A DNA stretch of 64,000 bases from Mycobacterium sp. Its GTDB lineage: Bacteria; Actinomycetota; Actinomycetes; Mycobacteriales; Mycobacteriaceae. The stretch is from contig NZ_JAFBAR010000075.1 of the NCBI RefSeq assembly GCF_019247635.1, positions 57,125-121,124 of the forward strand, written 5' to 3'. Below the pieces are notes generated by a model, which did no database searches, was not told the origin of the DNA, and worked only from the letters and a program-made list of their open reading frames with translations. Below are positions 35,276-46,462 of the stretch, piece after piece. Numbering within the stretch: position 1 is the first letter of the stretch; every line of letters starts with the position of its first letter. Both the position numbers and the translations under genes were made by a program.

Positions 35276-36052
35276 CTACTTGGGCGGCATCCGGATACCG
35301 CCGTCGACGCGCACGACCTCGGCGTTCATGTAGGAGTTGGTGATCAGCTCGAGGACCATCGATGCCAGTTCATCAGGCTTGCCCAGCCGGTGCGGGAACA
35401 GCACCGACTCGCCGAGCTTGGCCTTGAACGCCTCCGAGGCCTCGCCCTCCCCGTAGATCGGGGTGTCGATGAGGCCGGGGGCGACGGTGTTGACCCGGAT
35501 GCCCACGGCGGCGAGGTCGCGCGCCACCGGCAATGTCAGCCCGACCACGCCACCCTTGGACGACGAGTACGCCGCCTGCCCGATCTGTCCGTCGAAGGCC
35601 GCGACGCTGGTCATGTTGACGATCGCCCCGCGCTCACCGGTTTCGGTGGGGTCGAGCCGGCTCATCGCCGTCGCGGCCAGTCGGATGCAGTCGAACGTGC
35701 CGACCAAGTTGATGGCCAGCACCTTCTTGTAGGCGTCCAGGTTGTGCGCGGACGCGAACTCGCCGTCCTTGCCGATCGTGCGCTGAGCCCACCCGATGCC
35801 GGCCGAGTTGACCAGGGCGCGCAGGGGGCCAAGGTCGACCGCGGTGTTGACGGCGTCCTCGATCTGTTCGGTCTTGGTGACGTCGACGGTGACGAATGCG
35901 CCACCGATCTCGTGCGCGAGCTCTTTGCCGCGCTCGGCCTGCAGGTCGGCGATGACGACCCTGGCGCCCTTAGCGGCCAACTGGCGGGCGGTGGCCGCAC
36001 CGATACCCGATGCGCCACCTGTGACCATGGCACTAGCTCCGTTGATATCCAC
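35276..36052 (-). CDS. SDR resembling type II 3-hydroxyacyl-CoA dehydrogenase (HSD17B10/Rv1144-like)
   Basis: The protein has 258 residues. Cofactor motif TGGASGIG (about 11-18) and Asp at the end of strand 2 (VIADLQAERG, NAD type). NSAGIGWAQRT is typical of the 3-hydroxyacyl-CoA/17-beta-hydroxysteroid group. Catalytic Ser is in NMTSVAAFDG and Tyr/Lys in YSSSKGG (about 162-168). The motif PGLIDTPIY and the closing VRVDGGIRMPPK also match that group, including M. tuberculosis Rv1144 from memory. It likely oxidises a 3-hydroxyacyl-CoA or a steroid alcohol. It stands alone here, with the hairpin repeat just past its stop. Confidence 0.88.
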   Translation of the reverse strand: MDINGASAMVTGGASGIGAATARQLAAKGARVVIADLQAERGKELAHEIGGAFVTVDVTKTEQIEDAVNTAVDLGPLRALVNSAGIGWAQRTIGKDGEFASAHNLDAYKKVLAINLVGTFDCIRLAATAMSRLDPTETGERGAIVNMTSVAAFDGQIGQAAYSSSKGGVVGLTLPVARDLAAVGIRVNTVAPGLIDTPIYGEGEASEAFKAKLGESVLFPHRLGKPDELASMVLELITNSYMNAEVVRVDGGIRMPPK

Positions 36053-36231
36053 GTCGACAGACTAGCGTTCGCCAGTGCAGCGCTCGGCACAGAACCGCCA
36101 GCCAGCGGCGGGCACCTCATCCGCGTGAGTTATTCCCGCGCCGTGTCCTGACGTGCCTTGTGGCGTCGCCTGCCATACGATGCGCTTCATCGAAACGGAT
36201 TGCGAGCGAATTACCGTAGGACACGACTCGA

Positions 36232-36963
36232 ATGGACCTCGAACGCATCACCCACCCGTTGCGACTGGCGCGGGGATCCCACCAACCGGGATCGGGCAAA
36301 GGTTGCGCCATGAACGCGATCTCATACATCAACGGCGACGAGCAGATCACCGATTTCCCGTCGACCTCCGCCCGCCCGCTGGCCGCCTTCGTCCAGCTGT
36401 GCAACGACATGCTGGCCGAAGACGACGGGTACCTGTCACCGGACAACGCCCTGGTGGTGCTCGACCTGGGTTGGCTGACGGTCGGAACGGCTGATGTCGC
36501 CGATACCGTCATGCACATGTGGGTGACCAAACTGTTGATCAGCCCACCCTGGGGCGTGGTGCGATACGCGAAAGGCGCTGCGGCCCAGGCGATCTCCGAC
36601 ATCGCCGAGCTGCATCGCACGCTCACCCCGGGGGTTATGCCGTCGATCGCCGCCTGGGACGGCGCCGCCCGTGCAGCCAGCGCTGTCTGCCCGTCGGAAA
36701 CCGGCCCCGAGAAGTACGCGGTCCGGGCCGCAATGCAATCGACCGCGCTGGTCGAGACCGACGACTGGGACACGCTGGATGCCGTAGCCGGCAACGCGTT
36801 GCGTGCCCACCGGTTGGCGAACCTGGATGCCGGGGCCGACGGGATCGTGAATGTCACGCGCAACGCGATCCGGTCCTGGCGTCGCCTGGCCGGCCTCAGC
36901 GTTGTCGACAACATCCCGCTGTCGGTGGCCAATGCCGTGCGGCGCAAAGAGGCGGCGGCGTAG
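36232..36963 (+). CDS. Hypothetical protein
   Basis: The protein has 243 residues starting MDLERITHPLRLARGSHQPG. The first 75 residues (GKGCAMNAISYINGDEQITD, then FPSTSARPLAAFVQLCNDML) resemble a short module that recurs in actinobacterial and phage hypothetical proteins (a GS...G-x-C-x-M pattern). The rest is helical and Ala-rich (DVADTVMHMWVTKLL; AAMQSTALVETDDWDTLDAV) and lacks motifs I know. No signal peptide or membrane helix. It is monocistronic. The recurrence of the module is recalled, not checked. Confidence 0.7.
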   Translation: MDLERITHPLRLARGSHQPGSGKGCAMNAISYINGDEQITDFPSTSARPLAAFVQLCNDMLAEDDGYLSPDNALVVLDLGWLTVGTADVADTVMHMWVTKLLISPPWGVVRYAKGAAAQAISDIAELHRTLTPGVMPSIAAWDGAARAASAVCPSETGPEKYAVRAAMQSTALVETDDWDTLDAVAGNALRAHRLANLDAGADGIVNVTRNAIRSWRRLAGLSVVDNIPLSVANAVRRKEAAA

Positions 36964-37081
36964 GACGCTTGCCCGGCCTGTGCCTGGTGTGAATCGTGAT
37001 CAACGGCTGTGCCGAAGGCTAGTACGTGTAATTAGCGCGCGGCCCGCCGGGGAAAGCTACCCCACTGGGCCTGGGGTCGGA

Positions 37082-37094
37082 CGGGTTAAACCCG
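37082..37094. promoter_or_regulatory. Palindrome CGGGTT-A-AACCCG before the LLM cluster
   Basis: Perfect 6-bp arms with a 1-bp spacer lie 51 bp upstream of the first of four flavin monooxygenase genes. It could be an operator or part of the leader structure. No regulator gene is adjacent, so any control would be by a distant factor. I looked for SAM-riboswitch core elements here and did not find them. Confidence 0.4.
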
Positions 37095-37145
37095 CCCAGA
37101 ATCCAACTTGTCGTCGGCGCGGCGGGCACCTAGCGTCGATGCGAG

Positions 37146-38243
37146 ATGTCTGCGCGCTTTTTCTGGTTCTTGCCTACGACCGGTGACAGCCGCTCGATCG
37201 TCGGCGGCTCGCATGCTTCATCCAACCGCGACATACCCCACGGATTTCGTCCGCCCAGTCGCCGCTACCTGGCCGAGGTGGCTCGCGCCGCCGACCGGCT
37301 GGGCTTCGAGGGTGTGCTGACGCCCACGGGGACCTGGTGCGAAGACGCGTGGTTGACCTCCGCCGCGCTACTGGCCGAAACGGAAAAGCTGAAGTTCCTG
37401 GTGGCATTTCGTCCGGGGCTGATCCCGCCAACCCTGGCCGCCCAGCAGACCGCGACGCTGCAGCGGTTCTCCGAAGGCAGGGTGCTGCTCAACGTCGTCA
37501 GCGGCAGTGACGACGCCGAGCAACGCCGTTTCGGTGATTTTCTCGGTCACGACGAGCGTTACGCTCGCACCGCCGAATTCCTTGAGATAGTGACGTCGGT
37601 GTGGACTCGGGGTCCGGTCGATTTCGTCGGCAAGTACTACCGGGTTACCGATGCGCGAGTTTCAGCTCCGCCGGATCCGCTGCCGCAGATCTATTTCGGC
37701 GGTTCTTCGGGGCCCGCGTTGCCGATCGCTGCGGAGTTTGCGGACGTTTACCTGACGTGGGGTGAGCCGCCACAGGCCGCGGCCACCAAGATCGACAAGG
37801 TGCGGGCCGAGGCGCAAGCCCGTGGCAGGACAGTCCGATTCGGCATTCGACTCCACACCATCAGCCGCGACACCTCGGCTGCGGCCTGGGCCGTCGCCAA
37901 TGAATTGCTCGCCGAGCTCACTGCCGAGCAGATCGCCAAAGCAACTGCACTGCAATCTAGTTCGGAATCCGAGGGGCAACGACGGATGACCGCGCTGCAC
38001 GGCGGCAGGGTCGACAACCTGGAGATCTACCCGAACCTGTGGGCCGGGGTGGGCTTGGTCCGTGGCGGTGCCGGCACCGCGCTGGTCGGCAGTCACCAGG
38101 AAGTGGCGAATCTGATCGGTGAATATTATGCGCTGGGCTTTGACGAGTTCATCCTGTCGGGCTATCCGCATCTGGAGGAGGCGTACTGGTTCGCCGAAGG
38201 CGTACTGCCGCTGCTGACCCAGACGGTGTTGAAATCCCGATGA
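37146..38243 (+). CDS. FMNH2-dependent alkanesulfonate monooxygenase-like protein (SsuD family)
   Basis: The protein has 365 residues, close to the 380 of SsuD. Recognisable SsuD features are the opening ARFFWFLPTTGDSR, RRYLAEVARAADRLGFEGVLTPTG with TWCEDAW (about 39-70), LKFLVAFRPGLIPPTLAAQQTATLQRFSEGRVLLNVVSG (about 81-119) and IYFGGSSGPA. The GEPPQ-type and R-rich segments that bind FMN phosphate follow. SsuD releases sulfite from alkanesulfonates using FMNH2 from a separate reductase. The gene leads a run of four LLM monooxygenases. I withhold the symbol ssuD because none of its usual ABC transporter or SsuE partners are nearby. Confidence 0.82.
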   Translation: MSARFFWFLPTTGDSRSIVGGSHASSNRDIPHGFRPPSRRYLAEVARAADRLGFEGVLTPTGTWCEDAWLTSAALLAETEKLKFLVAFRPGLIPPTLAAQQTATLQRFSEGRVLLNVVSGSDDAEQRRFGDFLGHDERYARTAEFLEIVTSVWTRGPVDFVGKYYRVTDARVSAPPDPLPQIYFGGSSGPALPIAAEFADVYLTWGEPPQAAATKIDKVRAEAQARGRTVRFGIRLHTISRDTSAAAWAVANELLAELTAEQIAKATALQSSSESEGQRRMTALHGGRVDNLEIYPNLWAGVGLVRGGAGTALVGSHQEVANLIGEYYALGFDEFILSGYPHLEEAYWFAEGVLPLLTQTVLKSR

Positions 38244-38478
38244 TTTCAGCCTTGCCCCGCTGCGCCGGGTCATAGCAACGCGCTCAGGCTTTTCGCAGTT
38301 CGGCACGGTCAGACCCGCGTCATTACACTCCGGAGTCACAGGGGTTGAGCGACAAGGCAGGCACGTTCGGCGGCCTGAGTGGAATCGACTGGCGCCTTCC
38401 CTCGTTAGAGATATCTAGCCGCCACTGCTGTTCGAGCGGCGGGTCTGCCGGGTCACATCCGCCAGGAAGGAAGGTCTG

Positions 38479-39639
38479 ATGCCTGATTCGTCGGGACTCC
38501 TGCACCTCGCCGTTGCGTTGGACGGCGCCGGGTGGCACCCGGCAGCGTGGCGTGCGGACGACGCTCGGCCGGCTGACCTGTTCGGCGCCGCGTACTGGGC
38601 CGACCTGGTCGCTGAAGCCGAACGGGCGGCACTGGATTTCGTGACGATCGAAGATTCAATGGCGCTGCAGTCCGACGATCCCTTCGAGCCCGACCAGCGG
38701 ATCGATCGTGTTCGTGGCCGGTTGGATGCGGTGCTCATCGCCGCCCGGATTGCGCCGCGCACCAAGGGAGTTGGGCTGGTGCCGACCGCGATCGTTACCC
38801 ACACCGAACCGTTCCATATGTCGAAATCGATTGCCACGCTTGATTACGTCAGCACGGGAAGGGCCGGGGTCCGGGTTCAGGTTTCGGGACGCCGGGATGC
38901 GGCGGCCCACTTCGGACGCCGCGAACTATCCAAACAGGTCGGCGATTATTTCGCGGAGGCCGCGGATTACGTCGAGGTGCTGCGGCGCCTGTGGGACAGC
39001 TGGGAGGACGACGCTGAGATCCGCGATCTCCCCACGGGACGTTTCATCGACCGAGACAAACTGCACTACATCGACTTCGAGGGGCGCTGGTTCTCCGTCA
39101 GAGGGCCCTCGATCACACCACGTCCGCCACAGGGCCAGCCCGTCGTGGCCGCGCTGGGCCACGGCGGTGAGTCCTACGAGTTGATCGCCGCCAGCGCCGA
39201 CGTCGGGTTCGTGACCCCGCACGACGTCGCGCAGGCCGGTGGAATTGCCGATGAGGTCGACGCGCTGCGGGCGGCCGCCGGTCGTGGGACGGTGCACGTC
39301 TTCGGGGACCTGGTGGTGTTCCTGGATTCCACCGCACAGGGTGCGCAGGAGCGGCGCCTCCGACTTGATGAGCACGCAGGTGCCGAATTCCGAAGTGACG
39401 CAGAGGTTTTCGTTGGCACCCCGGTGCAGCTGGCCGAGCTGCTGCAAGAATGGTATGCCGCCGGGCTATCGGGATTTAGGCTACGCCCCGCGACACTGCC
39501 GCACGACCTCGTCCAGATCACCGACGGACTGGTGCCCGAGTTGCGTCGCCGGGGCCTGTTCCGGACCACCTATGAGGCCGACACGCTTCGCGGCCTGCTC
39601 GGATTGTCACGTCCCGCCAACCGCTACGCCATCGTCTGA
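38479..39639 (+). CDS. LLM-class flavin-dependent monooxygenase (SfnG/DmoA-like group)
   Basis: The protein has 386 residues. Ribosome binding site AGGAAGG lies 6 nt before the ATG. The family core is visible: LHLAVALDGAGWHPAAWRAD (about 7-26), FVTIEDSMALQSDD (about 54-67), GLVPTAIVTHTEPFHMSKSIATLDYVSTGRAGVRVQVSG (about 96-134) and a substrate-loop insertion around RDKLHYIDFEGRWFSVRGP. This arrangement is typical of NtaA/SnaA/DmoA-type enzymes that act with a flavin reductase. It sits between the SsuD-like gene and a second DmoA-type gene, so it likely belongs to the same organosulfur or heteroatom pathway. The exact substrate is unknown. Confidence 0.82.
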   Translation: MPDSSGLLHLAVALDGAGWHPAAWRADDARPADLFGAAYWADLVAEAERAALDFVTIEDSMALQSDDPFEPDQRIDRVRGRLDAVLIAARIAPRTKGVGLVPTAIVTHTEPFHMSKSIATLDYVSTGRAGVRVQVSGRRDAAAHFGRRELSKQVGDYFAEAADYVEVLRRLWDSWEDDAEIRDLPTGRFIDRDKLHYIDFEGRWFSVRGPSITPRPPQGQPVVAALGHGGESYELIAASADVGFVTPHDVAQAGGIADEVDALRAAAGRGTVHVFGDLVVFLDSTAQGAQERRLRLDEHAGAEFRSDAEVFVGTPVQLAELLQEWYAAGLSGFRLRPATLPHDLVQITDGLVPELRRRGLFRTTYEADTLRGLLGLSRPANRYAIV

Positions 39640-39662
39640 CACCGCTCCCGAGGGTTATTCCA

Positions 39663-41057
39663 ATGAACAAGCCGTTAAAGCAGATTCACCTGGCCGCGCA
39701 CTTTCCGGGCGTCAACAACACCACGGTATGGAGCGACCCGTCGGCCGGCAGCCATATCGAGTTCAGCTCGTTCGCCCAATTCGCCCAGACGGCCGAGCGG
39801 GGCAAGTTCGACTTCCTGTTCCTCGCCGAAGGACTGCGGCTGCGCGAACAGAACGGCCGGATCTATGACCTCGATGTGGTCGGCCGTCCCGACACCTTCA
39901 CCGTGTTGGCCGCCCTGGCGGCGGTCACCGAGCGAGTCGGGCTGACCGGCACGATCAACTCCACCTTCAACGAGCCTTACGAGGTGGCCCGACAGTTCGC
40001 CTCGTTGGACCACCTGTCCGATGGCCGGGCCGCCTGGAACGTCGTGACTTCCTGGGATGCCTTCACCGGCGAGAACTTTCGCCGCGGCGGTTTCCTGGCT
40101 GAGGACCAGCGCTACGAACGAGCGAAGACCTTCCTGCAGACCGCGCACGAGCTCTTCGACTCGTGGCGCGGCGACGAACTCGTCGCGGACAAGGCGAGCG
40201 GGAAGTTTCTGTCCACCCCGCACGCAGGCCAATTTGCGCATAAAGACGCACATTTCGACATTCATGGTCGATTCAATGTTCCACGCAGTCCACAGGGGCG
40301 ACCGGTCATTTTCCAGGCCGGCGATTCCGACGAGGGCCGTGACTTCGCGGCCGCCGGCGCAGATGCGATCTTCTCCCGGCACAGCACGCTCGAGGCCGGT
40401 CAAGCTTTCTACGCCGACGTCAAAGGGCGGCTCGCCCGCTACGGCCGCCGCCACGACGAGTTGCTTATCCTGCCTGCGGCGACATTCGTGATCGGCGACA
40501 CCGACGCCGAGGCCGAGGACATTGCGCGCGAGGTGCGGCTCGCGCAGGTGTCTCCTCAGACCGCGATCAAGTTCCTCGAGCAGCTCTGGAACCGCGACCT
40601 ATCCGACCATGACCCCGACGGGCCGCTGCCCACCGTGGATCCCGTCGTCGGCGAGAACACCATCTCCCGGGGGCGGGCCAGCGTCCGCATGTTCCGGGAC
40701 GCCGTCGCGATCGCCAACGACTGGCGGGCCAAAGCCGAGGCGGAGAACCTGACCACCCGCGAACTGATCGTCGAGGTCACGGGGCGTCAATCCTTCATCG
40801 GGTCACCGCAGACCGTCGCCACGACGATCAACGACTTCGTCCAGGCCGATGCCGGCGACGGCTTCATCCTGGTCCCGCATATCACCCCCGGCGGGCTCGA
40901 TCCGTTCGTCGACCAGGTGGTGCCATTGCTGCAGGAACGCGGCGTGTTCCGCGCCGATTACACCGGGACCACCCTGCGCGATCACCTGGGCCTGGCTCCG
41001 TTGCCGGCGCCACCGCGATCCGCCGACCCGGGCGCCCCCACCTGGGCGGCGTCGTAA
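39663..41057 (+). CDS. NtaA/DmoA-family FMN-dependent monooxygenase
   Basis: The protein has 464 residues, the size of the NtaA/SnaA/DszA/ScmK group (450-480). Hallmarks are MNKPLKQIHLAAHFPGVNNT, FDFLFLAEGLRLREQNGRIYDLDVVGRPDTFTVLAAL (about 40-76), GLTGTINSTFNEPYEVARQFASLDHLSDGRAAWNVVTSWD (about 87-126) and the RGRP-type HFDIHGRFNVPRSPQGRPVIFQAGDS. Members oxidise substrates such as nitrilotriacetate, dibenzothiophene sulfone, dimethyl sulfide or S-alkyl cysteines with FMNH2. It starts 24 bp after the previous gene and ends 5 bp before the next. Which of these substrates applies cannot be decided from sequence. Confidence 0.88.
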   Translation: MNKPLKQIHLAAHFPGVNNTTVWSDPSAGSHIEFSSFAQFAQTAERGKFDFLFLAEGLRLREQNGRIYDLDVVGRPDTFTVLAALAAVTERVGLTGTINSTFNEPYEVARQFASLDHLSDGRAAWNVVTSWDAFTGENFRRGGFLAEDQRYERAKTFLQTAHELFDSWRGDELVADKASGKFLSTPHAGQFAHKDAHFDIHGRFNVPRSPQGRPVIFQAGDSDEGRDFAAAGADAIFSRHSTLEAGQAFYADVKGRLARYGRRHDELLILPAATFVIGDTDAEAEDIAREVRLAQVSPQTAIKFLEQLWNRDLSDHDPDGPLPTVDPVVGENTISRGRASVRMFRDAVAIANDWRAKAEAENLTTRELIVEVTGRQSFIGSPQTVATTINDFVQADAGDGFILVPHITPGGLDPFVDQVVPLLQERGVFRADYTGTTLRDHLGLAPLPAPPRSADPGAPTWAAS

Positions 41058-41062
41058 CGGTC

Positions 41063-42184
41063 ATGACGACGCCTTTGGCGGTGCTCGACCTGGTACCGAT
41101 CTCGTCGGGGTCGACCGCAACGCAAGCCCTGCGCAACAGCATCGACCTCGCCCGGCACGTCGAGCGGTTCGGCTACACGCGGTACTGGTTCGCCGAGCAC
41201 CATCTGAATCCCGGGGTGGCCGGCACCTCACCTGCCGTTCTGCTGGCGTTGACCGCCGCCGAAACCTCGACGATCCGGCTCGGCTCGGGCGCCGTACAAA
41301 TGGGACACCGCACCGCGTTGTCCACGGTGGAGGAATTCGGCTTGCTGGATGCGCTGCATCCCGGTCGGTTCGACCTCGGGTTGGGACGCTCCGGCGGTAA
41401 GCCGCGCGAGCCGATGCGGGTGGCCGCGCCATCGCGGGAGTTGTGCGCTGGACGCGCGCCAAACGGGCTGCGGATCCCGGCGGCTTTCGATGCCACGCCG
41501 CTCTTGAAATCTCCCCGCTTCGCGTTGCACAAGGCATTGCTCCAGCTACCGGGTGCGCAGTCGCAGAATTACACAGAACAGGTGGACGACATTCTGAGGC
41601 TGCTCGCCGATACCTATCGGTCTGACGACGGACAAGAGGCCCGCGTCGTGCCCGGGGGAGGCGCTGACTTGCAGGTCTGGATCCTCGGCAGCAGCGGCGG
41701 CGAGAGCGCCGCCGTCGCCGGCAACCGAGGGCTGCGGTTTGCTGCCAACTACCACGTCGCCCCGGCCGCGGTGCTCGAGGCGGCCGACGGCTACCGGGCC
41801 GCGTTCAAACCCTCAGTCGAGCTGGACCGCCCCTATGTCGCGGTCTCGGCTGACGTCGTCGTCGCCGAGGACGAAGCCACGGCTCGCGATCTGGCAGCGG
41901 GTTACGGGCCCTGGGTGCGCAGTATCCGGACCGGTGAAGGTGCGATACCGTATCCCACCTCTGCCGAGGCGCGCGGCTACGCCTGGACGGAGGCTGACCG
42001 CCAGCTTGTCGCGGATCGAGTCGAGACCCAATTCGTCGGGACCGCAAGGCAAGTGGCCGACCAGCTGGAGCGGTTGCGGGATGCCACCGAGGCCGACGAG
42101 CTCATCATCACGACTATCACCCACGAACACGAGGACAGAGTGCGCTCCTATCGGCTGCTGGCCGAAGAATGGGCGCGCCGTTAG
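41063..42184 (+). CDS. LLM-class flavin-dependent oxidoreductase (MsnO8-like group)
   Basis: The protein has 373 residues and follows the NtaA/DmoA-type gene after 5 bp. Key segments are LAVLDLVPISSGSTATQALRNSIDLARHVERFGYTRYWFAEHHLN (about 4-48), then RLGSGAVQMGHRTALSTVEEFGLLDALHPGRFDLGLGRSGG (about 72-112). The opening motif LDLVPI...G is that of the MsnO8-like LLM group, often found beside sulfur-source utilisation genes. It forms the last gene of the four-LLM run and is convergent with icd2 across 63 bp. The substrate is unknown. The flavin donor would come from a reductase outside this window. Confidence 0.84.
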   Translation: MTTPLAVLDLVPISSGSTATQALRNSIDLARHVERFGYTRYWFAEHHLNPGVAGTSPAVLLALTAAETSTIRLGSGAVQMGHRTALSTVEEFGLLDALHPGRFDLGLGRSGGKPREPMRVAAPSRELCAGRAPNGLRIPAAFDATPLLKSPRFALHKALLQLPGAQSQNYTEQVDDILRLLADTYRSDDGQEARVVPGGGADLQVWILGSSGGESAAVAGNRGLRFAANYHVAPAAVLEAADGYRAAFKPSVELDRPYVAVSADVVVAEDEATARDLAAGYGPWVRSIRTGEGAIPYPTSAEARGYAWTEADRQLVADRVETQFVGTARQVADQLERLRDATEADELIITTITHEHEDRVRSYRLLAEEWARR

Positions 42185-42196
42185 ACGTCGGACCTA

Positions 42197-42234
42197 CTGC
42201 GACGCCGGATCATGGGGCAGCTCTGCGGTCGCAG
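42197..42234. terminator. Candidate hairpin between convergent LLM and icd2 genes
   Basis: CTGCGAC (42197-42203) pairs with GTCGCAG (42228-42234) around a 24-nt loop. It lies in the 63-bp gap between the stops of two convergent genes and could limit read-through in both directions. There is no T-tract, as is common in mycobacteria. Assigned on position and symmetry only. Confidence 0.35.
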
Positions 42235-42247
42235 GCGTCCGCAACCG

Positions 42248-44485
<2,238 letters not shown>

Positions 44486-45157
44486 GGTTGTTCTCCCGGC
44501 GTCAACTGTCGGTCAGATTCGGCGGCTCCGCGGTACACCGTTACCAGTATTGCGTCGGTTGACGGGCGGCACGCGCTGGGTCCGCCTTGTCTCGCGCGGC
44601 CGTGCGGCCCGGCCGGTCAATACCCCCGCGCAGGCCGCTCCGTTGCCGAGCCAGTCATTGGTTAGTGTCCAGATCCGTCCAACGCCATATCTCATCAAGG
44701 CCGCGCTCCACCACGCACGAATCCGCACCCTCCAATTGGCCGACTTGGCTCACGGTTCGTCGCAGTGGGTTGCTGCAGGCCGATGATCTGCGGCTTTGCT
44801 TACTGACTCGCCGAAGGTTGTGCGAACGTTGTCGCGCAACAGAACTCAATAGGGTTTGGTGCCACCCCCGCCCGCACCTGCCGGAGTCCTCGGCGGGTGT
44901 CGTGCTCGCAGGGCACCTCACGCCCGCATATCGCTACCTCCGGCCGCATCCGCTACAGAGGCCTCTGTCACACGGACACCCGCCGTGCCCGGCTCTGCGC
45001 GACTTCATTCGCGGCACGGCGTCGCCAAAACTGTCGCTCACAGCCGGGCACATCGGGTGTCGCCGCTGCAGAGGCGTGTGACAGTTTGGCCGACGTGGCC
45101 GCCCACGGTGTGCACGAACCCCTACCTCCGAGCATCCCGATGACAAAGGGTCGCGAG
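44486..45157. other. 672-bp intergenic region with large hairpin and no recognised gene
   Basis: The region upstream of icd2 and beyond the sulfotransferase stop contains several overlapping open frames (the longest 44587-45081 +, 164 codons). They are Arg/Pro/His-rich, lack ribosome binding sites and match no family I know. The left 150 bp should hold the icd2 promoter. The right part holds a long imperfect inverted repeat (44965-45084). A decayed gene cannot be excluded. Confidence 0.5.
44965..45084. repeat. Long imperfect inverted repeat (about 120 bp)
   Basis: The left arm starts CTGTCACACG, then GACACCCGCCGTGCCCGGCT; the right arm, read in reverse complement, has CTGTCACACG, a 13-base insertion, then GACACCCGATGTGCCCGGCT. 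Matching continues toward the centre (CTGCGCGACT versus GTGAGCGACA). It could fold into a long hairpin of about 30-40 paired bases. It may be a mobile miniature repeat or a structured RNA; neither is shown. Confidence 0.6.
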
Positions 45158-46462
45158 TTATGTTGTGGCACCGCCGTCGTTTTCAGGGCACGAACCAACC
45201 CGAGTAGACACAGCCCGGCCGTCACGGTCAACGAAGCGCTTCCGGTAGGCACCGAGCCGGTCGGCAATCTCGTTACGGTCGAGTCCCAAGTCGTCGGCGT
45301 TGTATAGGACGCCGCCGTGGCGGCCGCGGGGGTGCTCGACACGGAACTTCGCCATGGCCTGGCGCGCGGGGTCGTCGAGCGGTTGCCCGGCCAGATCGTA
45401 GATCCGCGCGATGGTGCCCTCCTCGTCGGTCATGAAGTCGTCGAAACGGACGTCGATCGACTGACCGGGCGGCAGCAGGTCGCGGTCGCGAAGACAGCCG
45501 TTGAGCAGATCTTCGGCCCGGGACAGCCAGTACTGCGCAGTCTTCGCCGGATCGGGCCTTGCGGCGGCCATCCGCGACGCGTAGCTGATCATCGTGGCCA
45601 TCGACAACGTCACCTCCACCGGATCCCGATGCGTCACAACGAAAGTCGCGTCCGGGAAAGTGGCCAGCAGGATGGGGAACTGCTCGAGGTGCTGCGGCGA
45701 CTTCAGTACCCAGCGCGTGCCGCCGCGCAGCCACTGCATCGCGCGCAGCGTGCGCTTGAGGTAGGCGTAGCTGGGCGTCTGGTCGTGCGCCTTATAGTAG
45801 GCAGCGAAACTCGGTATGTGATAGACGGTTTCGAACAGCATTCCGGAGATATCGTTAGCCAACAGCTGGATCTCTTCGTGCGCGTGCTCGACCGTCATGT
45901 CGTGCATGCGCTTGAACTCCGGCATTGACGCATTCGTCAGATCGAGGCCCATCGCACATCGGTCGCGGCGCGGCTGGGGGTCTGGCTCCTCGGGCGCGGG
46001 AAACGGTTCCAGGCTCTCCCAGTACGGCAGGTGGCGCAGCGCCGGATCGGCGGCCAGCATGTTGTGCAGGTGCGTGGTCCCCGTGCGTGGCAACCCGCAG
46101 ATGACGATCGGACGTTCGACGGCGATGTCCTCGATCTCGGGGTGCGCGGCGGCCAGCGCCTCCAACCGCAGCCGATTGACCAGGTTCTGGACCACCTGCT
46201 CGTAGGCCACCGCGACGCCGGTGTCGGACAGACCCGCCTCGTCACGCAGCGAATCGCACAGCACGTCCAGCCGTTCCCGAAACCCGGGATCACCCCAGTC
46301 ACTCAGGCCGGTGCGCTGCTCGGCCGCGGCGATCATGTCCTCCGGTTGTAGCCGCAGCGTCGCGCCGTAGGCGGCGAAGCCGTCCCGGATCGGTTGCGCC
46401 GCAGGCGGATAGACGGGGTCCGCCAGGTCGGTCAGCCGGATGTCGGCGGGCCGGTCGGTCAT
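45158..46462 (-). CDS. PAPS-dependent sulfotransferase-family protein
   Basis: The protein has 434 residues, started at the ATG that overlaps (ATGA) the stop of the DUF1214 gene; a longer in-frame extension to 46816 would run through that gene. The phosphosulfate-binding loop is VICGLPRTGTTHLHNMLAAD (about 118-137). The 3'-phosphate motif is in VVTHRDPVEVTLSM. The pairs LKSPQHLEQFPILLATFPDA and KFRVEHPRGRHG are typical of the mycobacterial Stf-like group. It would transfer sulfate from PAPS to an alcohol of a lipid, glycolipid or small molecule. It is the last gene of the TetR-DUF1214-sulfotransferase operon. The acceptor is unknown. Confidence 0.9.
   Translation of the reverse strand: MTDRPADIRLTDLADPVYPPAAQPIRDGFAAYGATLRLQPEDMIAAAEQRTGLSDWGDPGFRERLDVLCDSLRDEAGLSDTGVAVAYEQVVQNLVNRLRLEALAAAHPEIEDIAVERPIVICGLPRTGTTHLHNMLAADPALRHLPYWESLEPFPAPEEPDPQPRRDRCAMGLDLTNASMPEFKRMHDMTVEHAHEEIQLLANDISGMLFETVYHIPSFAAYYKAHDQTPSYAYLKRTLRAMQWLRGGTRWVLKSPQHLEQFPILLATFPDATFVVTHRDPVEVTLSMATMISYASRMAAARPDPAKTAQYWLSRAEDLLNGCLRDRDLLPPGQSIDVRFDDFMTDEEGTIARIYDLAGQPLDDPARQAMAKFRVEHPRGRHGGVLYNADDLGLDRNEIADRLGAYRKRFVDRDGRAVSTRVGSCPENDGGATT

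Noticed and set aside
37000..37145. Possible SAM-IV or other riboswitch before the SsuD-like gene
   Set aside because: I looked for the conserved SAM-IV core (GUCAUGAG and CAGCG...GCUG elements) and did not find it; only a 13-bp palindrome is present.
44587..45081. 164-codon open frame in the icd2-sulfotransferase gap
   Set aside because: Extreme Arg/Pro/His bias, no ribosome binding site, and it overlaps the inverted repeat; no reading frame shows a domain.
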